From IMG/VR virus record IMGVR_UViG_3300028025_000985, positions 1 to 23,639 of that record: DNA of 23,639 nt. The stretch is one strand, 5' to 3'. The notes below the pieces were generated by a model, which was not told the DNA's origin, searched no databases, and saw only the letters and a program-made list of their open reading frames with translations. The position numbers and the translations under genes were made by a program. Of this stretch, positions 1 to 6,984 are shown in pieces (the stretch's first letter is position 1; the number at the start of each line of letters is the position of its first letter). The DNA is from a virus.

Positions 1-180
1 CTTTACACCTTTTGCTTTTGCAATTCGGTACAGTTCCCGATGCCCAGATAAGGTTCCGTGATCTGTGATAGCCAATGCTGGCATACCAAGTTCAACTGCT
101 CGGTCAATATATTCTTCTGGAGTAGCCACACCATCAAATAATGAGTAGTGTGTGTGTACGTGTAAGCCTGCGTAGTTCAT
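1..180 (-). CDS. dnaE: DNA polymerase III alpha subunit (DnaE-type), N-terminal PHP domain, truncated by window edge
   Basis: Only the first 60 codons are in the window; the frame is open to base 1. It starts with ATG at 178-180, 3 nt after the stop of the upstream ssDNA-binding protein gene. The N-terminus reads MNYAGLHVHTHYSLFDG, followed by a block ending ALAITDHGTLSG. These are the first two metal-ligand blocks of the PHP domain that opens bacterial C-family replicative polymerases (H7, H9, D40, H41). In E. coli DnaE the equivalent of H41 is Phe and its PHP domain is inactive, so a retained His is compatible with a metal-binding, possibly proofreading, PHP domain. The context of helicase, primase and SSB supports the phage's own replicative polymerase. 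The polymerase core is outside the window, so a stand-alone PHP phosphoesterase cannot be fully excluded. Confidence 0.87.
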   Translation of the reverse strand, partial: MNYAGLHVHTHYSLFDGVATPEEYIDRAVELGMPALAITDHGTLSGHRELYRIAKAKGVK

Positions 181-183
181 CTA

Positions 184-840
184 TTACCAGTCTGTATTTG
201 TTGCAGACGAGGTGCTTGGACCATCAAAGCCCAAATAGAATGCTTCCTGTTCAGCATAAGGAATCTTCTTGAGTGCTGCCTCTAGTGGGAATGGCTCTGT
301 GCCAGACCAATCAAAAGGCTCCTTATCTGGTGCAGATGGAATGAGTGTGTAACTTGTTTCAGTTCCCTGACCGTTACGCTTTACCTTCCATACAAGGTTT
401 GAGATGCTCCCTGTTTCAAGAGCATACTCACGAATTGTGTTAAATGCAGATTGCTTGCTAACACCCATTGACCAAATAGCCACATACGGTGCTTCAATGC
501 CATCATCTACAAGTACGTTGCAATAGAAACGAAGACGACCACGCCATCCAGCCTTTGGATCCTTGCGGTGCATTTCTTCCGCCCAGTCACGACCTTCTGA
601 TTCCATTGTATCTACAGCCTTACGCTTGTAGTCCTTTGGATTTGTGTGTTCCTTAACAACTAGTGCAAGTCCACGACCTTCGTTATAATTTGCTGAGTCT
701 TCATCTAGTTCTTCAATAAAGCGAATCTTTACTGATTGACCATCGGCAAGTTTAAGCCACTTAACCTTTGGTGAGTTTTCGTCATACTTTGGCTTGTCAA
801 GCAGGGCATTGATATTCTTAAGTCCCTTTACTACGCTCAT
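184..840 (-). CDS. Single-stranded DNA-binding protein, gp32-like (probable)
   Basis: A 218-residue soluble protein with no membrane segment, expected to coat ssDNA at the replication fork. The N-terminus (MSVVKGLKNINALLDKP) is followed by a strand-rich stretch around residues 24-45 (KWLKLADGQSVKIRFIEEL). A second strand-rich region at about 100-170 includes RGRLRFYCNVLV and YVAIWSMGVSKQSAF. This layout resembles the OB-fold ssDNA-binding proteins annotated beside primase and helicase genes in many phages. The C-terminus is Ser/Thr-rich and ends in Asp-Trp, in place of the acidic DDDIPF-type tip of bacterial SSB. ATG at 838-840 is preceded by AAGGAG at good spacing. The gene has its own promoter-like element in the end of the primase gene and is followed 3 nt later by dnaE. 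Assignment rests on overall pattern and neighbours, not on a diagnostic motif. Confidence 0.66.
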   Translation of the reverse strand: MSVVKGLKNINALLDKPKYDENSPKVKWLKLADGQSVKIRFIEELDEDSANYNEGRGLALVVKEHTNPKDYKRKAVDTMESEGRDWAEEMHRKDPKAGWRGRLRFYCNVLVDDGIEAPYVAIWSMGVSKQSAFNTIREYALETGSISNLVWKVKRNGQGTETSYTLIPSAPDKEPFDWSGTEPFPLEAALKKIPYAEQEAFYLGFDGPSTSSATNTDW

Positions 841-864
841 ATTTTCTCCTTCGTGTTGTTTATA

Positions 865-1788
865 TTAGTTTAGCATAGACGAGATAGATTTGTCAAACTG
901 GAACTCTATGCTCCTGATTGCGCTATCATCCATATCGCCAATGTCTTTGTATTTTTTATCTATGGTAACTACGCTGACTAGAGATCCAAGTTTTTCAATT
1001 AACTTATCTTTCATAATAGCGCCAGCCTCGTCATTGTCTGCAACAAGTACAACGTTATTGAAGTACTTTTCTAATAGTTTAATCTGCGATGCAGAAACAT
1101 TAGCACCCAGTGTTGCAACTGCTGGGAAACCTACTTGGTCTAAGCGGATAGCATCAAATGATGATTCCACTACATATATAATACTAGAAGTCTTAACTCT
1201 ATGCAAGTTAAAAAGTATCTTGGACTTTGGTAGCCCAGGTGTGTTCTTAAATTCTTTTCCTTCAACAGATCTTCCAACAAAACCAATTGTCATTCCGTCT
1301 GGAGAGTGAACTGGTATAGTGACCATATCTTGTTTTTCTGAATACCCAAGAGAAAACTTTTTTACTGAGTCTTCTGTGATATATCTGCCAGCGTAATATC
1401 TCATTGCTCTTGGTGACTCAAGTGCTTGATTATTCAAACGTTTAATAAGAACCTCGTCGTATTGCACAAAGTCAGGTGCTGCATACATAGCCTTATTGAC
1501 AGCAATCTCAATATTCGTCTCTGTCTCTTTACTTTTAATGTAACGAGCAGTTTCAAAGTATGATCTTCCAGTTGTAAACATTATGAACTCTTCTAGATTC
1601 TTAGTTGTTTGACAACCAAAGCAAAAGAAAAGACCGCTATCCTTTGCAACCTCACCTGCTGGAGTTCTACTATTGTTGTGATATGGGCAATAAACAATAA
1701 AGTCATTGCCAAACTCTGCTTCAATTTCAATACCAGAGCCATTAAGAACTCTACGAATTTGCTCTTCGCTATAAAGATTACTTGCCAT
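865..1788 (-). CDS. DnaG-type DNA primase, short form (CHC2 zinc finger plus TOPRIM)
   Basis: A 307-residue primase that would make RNA primers for lagging-strand synthesis. The zinc finger lies at about residues 34-59: CPYH then FFCFGC, i.e. C34, H37, C56, C59, the CHC2 pattern. The catalytic TOPRIM fold is at roughly 200-255: YVVESSFDAI provides the conserved Glu, TLGAN follows, and VLVADNDEAG provides the acidic metal-binding DxD pair. It is about half the length of bacterial DnaG and ends soon after TOPRIM, so it lacks the C-terminal helicase-binding domain. I chose ATG at 1786-1788 over an upstream TTG (1824) because AAGGA sits about 8 nt before the ATG and the TTG has no ribosome site. 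This start gives an 11-nt overlap with the helicase gene and implies coupling. No helicase domain is fused to it. Confidence 0.93.
   Translation of the reverse strand: MASNLYSEEQIRRVLNGSGIEIEAEFGNDFIVYCPYHNNSRTPAGEVAKDSGLFFCFGCQTTKNLEEFIMFTTGRSYFETARYIKSKETETNIEIAVNKAMYAAPDFVQYDEVLIKRLNNQALESPRAMRYYAGRYITEDSVKKFSLGYSEKQDMVTIPVHSPDGMTIGFVGRSVEGKEFKNTPGLPKSKILFNLHRVKTSSIIYVVESSFDAIRLDQVGFPAVATLGANVSASQIKLLEKYFNNVVLVADNDEAGAIMKDKLIEKLGSLVSVVTIDKKYKDIGDMDDSAIRSIEFQFDKSISSMLN
867..896 (-). promoter_or_regulatory. Probable sigma70-type promoter for the ssDNA-binding protein gene
   Basis: On the minus strand a perfect -35 TTGACA (896-891) is followed by an 18-nt spacer ending in TATGC and then TAAACT (872-867) as -10. 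TG one base before the -10 makes it an extended -10. The element lies in the last codons of the primase gene, and the last base of the -10 is the first base of its stop codon. There are 26 nt between the -10 and the ATG at 840, giving a short leader with an AAGGAG ribosome site. It would let SSB and polymerase be expressed apart from the upstream operon. Confidence 0.66.
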
Positions 1789-3004
1789 CTTCAAAGTCCT
1801 TATATCTGTAGTAGCCCTTATCAAAGTCTACTTGCACTAAGAAGTCACCCATAAAACCATTACGGTTCTTTCTAAATACACATTCAATAATATCACTGTT
1901 TGTTCCACGACCTAGAGCAAGAAGCCAGTCAGCATCATAAGAGATCTGTCTAGACCATGCTGTTTGACCAAGTGTTGGAGGTGTGCTTAAATCCTTTACA
2001 TCGTCAGGCGTAGCAGATGAGATAGCGATAATAGGCACTTCTTCGCTAATAGACATAAGTTTAAGTTCACGTGAAAGATTCTTCATCTTTACCGTTTCAT
2101 TATCAGCCTTTTGATTTGGACTCATCAACTGCAAGTAGTCAACCACAACAAAGTCAGGCTTGTACTGGTCAATCTTTCCACGAATAACAGAAGGTGTAAC
2201 TTCTCCACCTGAATCATTAGAAATGATATGGAACTCTGGGCGACCTTCAACCTTGTTAGCATGCCACTTACGAAGCATGTCAATCTCTATCTCGCCGTTT
2301 GACAACTTACGATGTGACCAAAGACCCTCACCCATAATAGCAAATACACGGTTACGAACTTCTGTCTCAGACATTTCAAGAGAGATAATCATTGGGGATT
2401 TGCCTTGCTTCCATGCCTGCACTGCAAAGTAAAGTGCCATCCATGACTTACCAATACCTGGATAAGCAAGGAATACTCCAAGTTGTCCTGGCATAATTCC
2501 TGCAGGAAGATAGTTGTCAAACCCTGGAAGACCTGTCTTAATACCTACTGCGCCAAGTTCATTTTGCTTTGCTACTCTTTCATAGTATGCAACTGCATCT
2601 TCAAGATCTGTTGCATCAATATCACGAATAGCAGCAGTATTCTTTTTTAGTTCTGAAGTTTTTGTAATAAGATGCTCAAGGGCTTCTGTTCCATTACCAG
2701 TTTGAACATCCCCAGCAGCACTACGAAGAATATCTTTTAGGCTATCGTTAAGGTATTCTGTCTGCAACTCTGCAAGATGATGCTTGGTTGAGCCAATACC
2801 TGTTACTGGTTCAAAGTCACGAAACTTCTCTCTAACTAAATCTGCTGGAGGAAGTGCCTGATTGTTTTCAGAATATAAACGAATGAAGTTCCAGATATCG
2901 TTATGAGTTCTTAGAAGTGTCTCTACATTTGCCTGAAGTAGTACGTGAATCTGCTTATCTTCCAATACTGCTGAGATTACTTTTGCCTCTGTATTGTTAT
3001 TCAC
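1778..3004 (-). CDS. dnaB: Replicative DNA helicase, DnaB family
   Basis: A 408-residue RecA-fold helicase. The N-terminal ~130 residues are helical, as in the DnaB collar domain. The ATPase domain then shows Walker A at about 181-187 (YPGIGKS), the DnaB-typical SLEMS at 208-212, Walker B VVVDYLQLM with D289, a sensor-like IIAISS, and a C-terminal KNRNG motif matching the KxRNG signature of DnaB. The first Gly of the classic Walker A is Ala (A180), a tolerated variation. The start is GTG at 3002-3004 with AAAGGAG 7 nt upstream, overlapping the 102-residue gene by 8 nt. It would unwind DNA at the fork together with the primase, which overlaps its 3' end. DnaB (versus RadA- or UvsX-like proteins) is supported by the SLEM and KNRNG motifs. 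Confidence 0.93.
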   Translation of the reverse strand: MNNNTEAKVISAVLEDKQIHVLLQANVETLLRTHNDIWNFIRLYSENNQALPPADLVREKFRDFEPVTGIGSTKHHLAELQTEYLNDSLKDILRSAAGDVQTGNGTEALEHLITKTSELKKNTAAIRDIDATDLEDAVAYYERVAKQNELGAVGIKTGLPGFDNYLPAGIMPGQLGVFLAYPGIGKSWMALYFAVQAWKQGKSPMIISLEMSETEVRNRVFAIMGEGLWSHRKLSNGEIEIDMLRKWHANKVEGRPEFHIISNDSGGEVTPSVIRGKIDQYKPDFVVVDYLQLMSPNQKADNETVKMKNLSRELKLMSISEEVPIIAISSATPDDVKDLSTPPTLGQTAWSRQISYDADWLLALGRGTNSDIIECVFRKNRNGFMGDFLVQVDFDKGYYRYKDFEDGK

Positions 3005-3305
3005 TTAACCACTCCTTTGCTAATTTTCTTCGCTCTGCTCTATCTTTTTTGTCTTGCTCTACATCTTTTTTGCCATTAATAATTTTTTCCATGTTATATG
3101 CAAAGTAGTTCCAACTAGGCTCTTGTGCAATAGAAAAATAGTATTCTAAAACATCATAGCACTCTCCTATGCCATAGGACTCAATGAGTGCATCTGCAGC
3201 CCACTGTTCCACATTTAGATTCATGTTAGACTTTTGCTCATACCGTTGAAGGTAAAACTTGTTAAATCTACTGAGCAAAGCCATTCGGTCTTTGCGATCA
3301 GCCAT
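2997..3305 (-). CDS. Small unknown protein beside the helicase (possible helicase accessory factor)
   Basis: A 102-residue protein I do not recognise. It is charged and mostly helical by composition, with an aromatic-rich middle (ECYDVLEYYF, SWNYFAYNMEKI) and a very basic/acidic C-terminal helix (KKDVEQDKKDRAERRKLAKEW). There is no signal peptide, membrane segment or nucleotide-binding motif. Its ATG overlaps the preceding stop codon by one base (TAATG), and its own end overlaps the DnaB start by 8 nt, so translation of the three genes is probably coupled. The position immediately before a DnaB gene is where phages often keep a helicase loader or modulator. That is positional inference only, since no DnaC, gp59 or DnaD signature is visible. 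Confidence 0.8.
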   Translation of the reverse strand: MADRKDRMALLSRFNKFYLQRYEQKSNMNLNVEQWAADALIESYGIGECYDVLEYYFSIAQEPSWNYFAYNMEKIINGKKDVEQDKKDRAERRKLAKEWLSE

Positions 3306-3514
3306 TATGCTTCGGCAGCCTCTTCTTGTGCCTCACGGATCTTGTCTGTCAACTTGTCTTCTACAAACTTATAGACACGCTCAAAAGCCTGATCTGTGTT
3401 TTCGCCATCTCGCTTACTATCTACAACACCAAGATCAAGTCTTAGTGACTGAAAGTTACCAAGGTTAAGTGTATAGCCCAGAGTAACTGATACCTTCGTT
3501 GAATCGTTTTCCAT
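3305..3514 (-). CDS. Small unknown protein, replication-region operon
   Basis: A 69-residue protein of unknown function. The N-terminal half alternates as for beta strands (KVSVTLGYTLNLGNFQSLRLDLGVV) around an NLGNF-type turn. The C-terminal half is a long amphipathic, acidic helix (QAFERVYKFVEDKLTDKI) ending in a Glu/Ala-rich tail. There are no cysteines and no membrane segment. ATG at 3512-3514 is preceded by a GGGTGG-type site, and its stop overlaps the next start by one base. It sits between the HTH gene and the helicase operon and is probably a real gene given its spacing. Small beta-alpha proteins with a similar opening occur in other phage genomes, but I know of no assigned role. Confidence 0.78.
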   Translation of the reverse strand: MENDSTKVSVTLGYTLNLGNFQSLRLDLGVVDSKRDGENTDQAFERVYKFVEDKLTDKIREAQEEAAEA

Positions 3515-3531
3515 TATCCACCCATTTCGTT

Positions 3532-4074
3532 TTAAATGGACTCACTCCACACTGGAATAAATCGTCCATCTTCTGTCTTCGTATATGTAAGTATACCGTC
3601 TCCCATGCGCCGTGTCAATTCCTGGCTTGTGGGAGTCATATTATTTGTTATTAATTTGTCTTTTCTTGGTTGCCCAATATGTATACTTGCAAGTATAGCA
3701 CGAATCTCTTTCACATGCGATTCAGAGTAATACGCTCTAACCTGCCAAGATCTTTCTCCATTTAGACTAGCACCAATTGGTGGAGGGATAATTCCTCGTT
3801 TAATTAAACTTGGAATATACTTCCTATGCCTATTGACAAGTACAGCAGTTTCTGCTACACTGTATGCTCTTTCTCTAGTTTTTTTAAAGTCAACAAGAAG
3901 GCAAGACTCTAACCTATCTTTTGTTATGTTGTATAGGGTTACTAGTCCTGTTGATCTTGATGAATGATGAACCTTTACAAGGTCCCCATTTAAAAACCAT
4001 ACTTTAACTTTACCCTTTATTACAGGTTCGTTATTGTATGCTTCGCTCTGGATTTTTCGCTTAGAAGTATCCAT
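3532..4074 (-). CDS. Helix-turn-helix (MerR/excisionase-like) DNA-binding protein
   Basis: About 180 residues. The N-terminal part (roughly 18-62) looks strand-rich and contains KVKVWFLNGDLVKVHH. A winged-HTH-like block follows at about 70-130: YSVAETAVLVNRHRKYIPSLIKR, then GIIPPP and a wing with ERSWQVRAYYSESHVKEIRAIL. This order (helix, recognition helix, RG-hydrophobic-P, wing, helix) is that of MerR/Xis-type DNA-binding domains. A basic tail (QPRKDKL) follows. ATG at 4072-4074 has a strong AAGGAAGG site. Its first 55 nt overlap the end of the zinc ribbon gene in another frame. Located between the tail and replication modules, it could regulate the switch between them or act at the origin; both are inferences. 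It lacks the metal or drug sensor domain of cellular MerR proteins. Confidence 0.78.
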   Translation of the reverse strand: MDTSKRKIQSEAYNNEPVIKGKVKVWFLNGDLVKVHHSSRSTGLVTLYNITKDRLESCLLVDFKKTRERAYSVAETAVLVNRHRKYIPSLIKRGIIPPPIGASLNGERSWQVRAYYSESHVKEIRAILASIHIGQPRKDKLITNNMTPTSQELTRRMGDGILTYTKTEDGRFIPVWSESI

Positions 4075-4211
4075 GCGCCTTCCTTACTTTCGCTTGGTGG
4101 ATGAAAAAACTTTCTTCCGCCACAACTAATGCAGTAAATCTCAATATGATCACTGCTAGAATATTGTCTGTCAACGAACATTCTGCCATTGCACTTTTTG
4201 CAAGAAATCAA
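4020..4211 (-). CDS. Small zinc ribbon protein
   Basis: A 63-residue protein with two CxxC knuckles, CKKC (C4, C7) and CISCGG (C27, C30), separated by 19 residues, i.e. one four-cysteine zinc ribbon. The start is TTG at 4209-4211. It is chosen because AAAGGA sits 7 nt upstream and because the next possible start (ATG, residue 11) would remove the first CxxC. The last 55 nt overlap the HTH gene, an unusually long overlap for this window. Such ribbons typically bind nucleic acid or act as adaptors to polymerase or a partner protein. With the HTH protein directly downstream, a regulatory pair is plausible but unproven. Confidence 0.74.
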   Translation of the reverse strand: MISCKKCNGRMFVDRQYSSSDHIEIYCISCGGRKFFHPPSESKEGAWILLSEKSRAKHTITNL

Positions 4212-4228
4212 TTTATTATCCTTTGGTA

Positions 4229-4669
4229 TTAGTTTGGTATGCCGATAGCAATAATGTTAACGCCAACGGTAGCAGTACCAGCAGTATTAAATCTAACCAC
4301 TCCATCTACTCTTGTAGATGTTACGCTTGTTAAGGTAACTGTAACATTCTGTCCTGCTGCTGTTCCATCAACGTTAATTGGTGTTGCCGTAATAATTGGA
4401 GCATATTTAAAATCACTATAAGAAAAGTCAAACTTGACTTCCTGTGCAACACCAACATCAGTCTTAGTAGTAACTTCTTTATATCCTCCAACAAATTTTG
4501 CTTCAGAGGTTTTAACATTTTGATTACCAGCAGTTCCTGCAGATACTGTTGTTGTCTTGAATGTTGTAGACGATACCTGAGAAGACAGGTCGTTTACTGC
4601 TTTTGCTAGTTCGTAGATGTATGTAACATCTATCGGTTGCCCTCTTTCGGGTAGTGGTACTTTTGCCAT
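4229..4669 (-). CDS. Tail-tip or fibre-type structural protein (putative)
   Basis: 146 residues in two parts. An N-terminal region (about 1-38) has a short amphipathic helix (YIYELAKAVNDLSSQVSS) that could trimerise or attach to the tail. A strand-rich C-terminal domain is low in charge and high in Thr, Val and Gly (TATPINVDGTAAGQNVTVTL, VGVNIIAIGIPN), as is common in phage fibre tips. There are no catalytic motifs or cysteines. ATG at 4667-4669 has GGAGAG upstream, and the gene follows the 166-residue gene by 17 nt. It is the last gene of the tail block before the zinc ribbon gene. Function is inferred from composition and position. Confidence 0.7.
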   Translation of the reverse strand: MAKVPLPERGQPIDVTYIYELAKAVNDLSSQVSSTTFKTTTVSAGTAGNQNVKTSEAKFVGGYKEVTTKTDVGVAQEVKFDFSYSDFKYAPIITATPINVDGTAAGQNVTVTLTSVTSTRVDGVVRFNTAGTATVGVNIIAIGIPN

Positions 4670-4687
4670 TATCTCTCCATTATATCA

Positions 4688-5188
4688 TTAGACCGTATGT
4701 ATCGCTGGTTCATAAACAAGAAGTGAATCATATTCTCTAGTAATAGGATCACCCTTTAAGTATACCTCAACTGTGATTCTGTTTGGAGTATCAGATTGAT
4801 CAACTCCATTAATAAAAAATGTATCTGGAACTACTAAGGTAGCAGTGTTAGTTGCTACTCTATCTGCATACTTCCAGTCTCCTATGCCATCAGACTTACT
4901 CCATTTTACCCAAATATCATAATCTTTTGCTTGACGAATAGTATTAGCACCAATTTTAATTGTTACTGGGTCCCAGGCTACACGCACTGATCCACTTGAA
5001 GAAGAGATATTAATCTTTCCTGAAACATAGGTGTAGTTTGGGTCTACGCTATAGACAGAAGACCAGGCCGAAGTTCTATTCTTGTCTTCAGAGATTATTC
5101 TGTAACGCACACTGTAGGCTCCAGTTATGCTGTTGATTGTTGGTAAGTTATCCTTAGATATCTTGACCTTTTTAATTATCTCAGCCAT
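4688..5188 (-). CDS. Minor tail protein with fibronectin-III-like beta domain (putative)
   Basis: 166 residues, almost entirely strand-like. Features typical of a fibronectin-III or Ig-type sandwich include YSVRYRIISEDKNRTSAWSS near the start, VRVAWDPV in the middle, and YDIWVKWS followed by WKYADRVATNTATLVVP. These could represent one or two tandem modules. Such domains decorate phage tails and are thought to help in weak carbohydrate contacts on the host surface. The ATG overlaps the previous stop by one base (TAATG), implying coupled translation with the 374-residue gene. No enzyme motif is seen, and the fold assignment is by eye. Confidence 0.7.
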   Translation of the reverse strand: MAEIIKKVKISKDNLPTINSITGAYSVRYRIISEDKNRTSAWSSVYSVDPNYTYVSGKINISSSSGSVRVAWDPVTIKIGANTIRQAKDYDIWVKWSKSDGIGDWKYADRVATNTATLVVPDTFFINGVDQSDTPNRITVEVYLKGDPITREYDSLLVYEPAIHTV

Positions 5189-6312
5189 TATGTAACACCA
5201 ATAGAAAATCTAAACTCAATATAGTTGCTTGTATTAGGGGACTTAATGATAGACTCTGCTGTACTGTTTTGAATTACAGAATAGCCAGTCATTCCATACA
5301 GTGTGTTTACTGTTGCAATGTTTTCTAGTCTCATTGAGTCAAGTGCTACATAATAATCATCTGAAACAGTTCCACCATCAATAATGCTAACATAAATTTT
5401 TACAACATTAACAGCGTCCCACGTAAAGTTTGCACTTGTGTATAGATCCTGTAACTGCTTTGATACAACAACATATCTATTATTTTCTAGATCGTACTCA
5501 CCTTCGCCTGTCCCATCTGTTATCTCTGCTTCAAACCTTGCATACTCTCCAGTTCCAGCGTCGGTAGACGAAAAGTCTACAAGGATACGAACAGTATCTG
5601 GAGCAAGTCCTGAAGTTCCATCTTTATTAATAACAGAAAATGCTAATCTTAATTCATCTGTTGGTGAATTTTGAGAAAAGTTTGAACTTGGCTTTGTGTA
5701 GTGTATATGGTTTGAGCCCGTTCCAACTACAAAGTGTCCGCCTGTAACTGTAAGGGTTGCATCATCTCCACGCATAAGTATTGTATTATTTAAAAATCTA
5801 CATCTTTCAAACCTTAGTGCTCTAGATGTTTTATAAAATATTGAGTTATCAGCATTTGTTTGAAAAACCTTTAATGCTGTTGATATAACATTATCATCAG
5901 CAGTATCAAGGGCTGTTGAGATTGAAGTAATTGCAGTAGCAGCAGAAGATGTGTGGTAGTTCCAGTTCTCTGCACTTGTAAATGCAAAGACTGTCTTGCT
6001 ATCATATGCACCAGCAGAGGGGTTAGACTTTGCTGAAAATACCCCTACTTCTGTAATTTCATACCTTTCTTCTGCTGGTAACTCTGCTGTAAATACAATT
6101 TTATCAGTACCGTTTTCAGTAACAAAACCTCTAGAAGAGATGGGGACTCTTAGCATTTCAAACTCTAGGTTCTTTTTATCTGAGTAGTCTCCTAGAACAT
6201 CTGTGGTGTCTAGTGGTCGTGCTCCACAACCAATAGCAATAAAAGATGCATAGGCTGGTGCTTGTCCAAGTAGATATTTGCCTAAAATAGACTTTCCAGT
6301 ATTAGTTATCAA
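5188..6312 (-). CDS. Tail fibre / minor tail protein
   Basis: 374 residues. The N-terminal ~110 residues (MITNTGKSILGKYLLGQAP, FIAIGCGA, EERYEITEVGVFSAK) resemble the attachment domain found at the start of many tail-collar and fibre proteins, with the typical xxITEVGLF-like block. The remaining two thirds are strand-rich, with a segment (GEYDLENNRYVVVSKQLQD, then DDYYVALDSMRLEN) reminiscent of jelly-roll carbohydrate-binding modules. The start is TTG at 6310-6312: it overlaps the previous stop by 4 nt (TTGA) and GAGGGAG lies 4 nt upstream, and the next Met is more than 50 residues in. Likely role: part of the distal tail or side fibre that contacts the host. No catalytic residues are visible. 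Confidence 0.76.
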   Translation of the reverse strand: MITNTGKSILGKYLLGQAPAYASFIAIGCGARPLDTTDVLGDYSDKKNLEFEMLRVPISSRGFVTENGTDKIVFTAELPAEERYEITEVGVFSAKSNPSAGAYDSKTVFAFTSAENWNYHTSSAATAITSISTALDTADDNVISTALKVFQTNADNSIFYKTSRALRFERCRFLNNTILMRGDDATLTVTGGHFVVGTGSNHIHYTKPSSNFSQNSPTDELRLAFSVINKDGTSGLAPDTVRILVDFSSTDAGTGEYARFEAEITDGTGEGEYDLENNRYVVVSKQLQDLYTSANFTWDAVNVVKIYVSIIDGGTVSDDYYVALDSMRLENIATVNTLYGMTGYSVIQNSTAESIIKSPNTSNYIEFRFSIGVT

Positions 6313-6983
6313 GATACTCCCTCATTAAAATCCGTCTCATATATTGTACCACTTGTGGCAATTTGAATTTCTATCTGTTGATCTGGCTCTAAATTTACAG
6401 CCTCAATAACGAGGCTTCCTGTCAACTGATCTATGTACACGTAGTCCCCATTAGGACCTGTTCCGTCTAGTGGAATTTTATCGTCAAGTTTAATTGAAAA
6501 ATTAGCAAAATATTTATCTGATGTTGACTGAAGACTAACTATATTATTAGGGTTATATTGCTGTTCAATAGATGAAAGATTTCTAATAGGCTGATAACTA
6601 ATAGGTTGACCATTTACAGTATCTCTTCTAGCAATGCTTATTAACTCTTCTCCACCAATATCTTCAAAAATTAAATCTGCCATAATGCTTATTGGCACAA
6701 CTCCATCATCAAAAAGTATAATGTCTTTAGTTGCAGTCTTTACCTGTTTTGTCGTTGTTGTTGCAGTTGCAGTAGTTGTTGCAGGTGTTGGAGATACTGC
6801 TGGAGCAGAAGAAGTAGTTACAGTTTTTGATGTTGACTGATTGTTGGTAGTTGCATTAAGTTGTGCAACCATCGCATCAATTCTTTTTTGATAACCTGCT
6901 TCTTTAAGTACTCTAGACCCATCAGAAAAAAGTTCATACAGGTTGCCATCTGCACCAACCATAACTCCATTGCTTGTAGCCAT
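6309..6983 (-). CDS. Minor tail protein with Thr/Ser/Pro linker (putative)
   Basis: 224 residues from ATG at 6981-6983. This start is preferred to a GTG at 6995 because GAGGTG lies 4 nt before the ATG and the gap to the upstream stop is then 1 nt. The first ~40 residues (NGVMVGADGNLYELFSDGS) look like a small conserved cap. Residues about 43-88 are a low-complexity Thr/Ser/Ala/Pro linker rich in TT, TA and SP, likely flexible. The C-terminal ~135 residues are a compact strand-rich domain containing DIILFDDGVVPISIMADLIFED and LTGSLVIEAVNLEP. The gene lies between the large hub-type protein and the fibre gene and ends in a 4-nt overlap with the latter. Role inferred from position: an adaptor between tail tip and fibres. 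Confidence 0.72.
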   Translation of the reverse strand: MATSNGVMVGADGNLYELFSDGSRVLKEAGYQKRIDAMVAQLNATTNNQSTSKTVTTSSAPAVSPTPATTTATATTTTKQVKTATKDIILFDDGVVPISIMADLIFEDIGGEELISIARRDTVNGQPISYQPIRNLSSIEQQYNPNNIVSLQSTSDKYFANFSIKLDDKIPLDGTGPNGDYVYIDQLTGSLVIEAVNLEPDQQIEIQIATSGTIYETDFNEGVS

Positions 6984-6984
6984 A

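Noticed and set aside
890-1309. 139-codon open frame on the plus strand
   Set aside because: Antisense to the well-supported primase TOPRIM region; no domain or ribosome site seen.
865-1824. Longer primase start at TTG 1822-1824
   Set aside because: It lacks a ribosome site and would lengthen the overlap with dnaB to 47 nt; the ATG at 1788 has AAGGA well placed.
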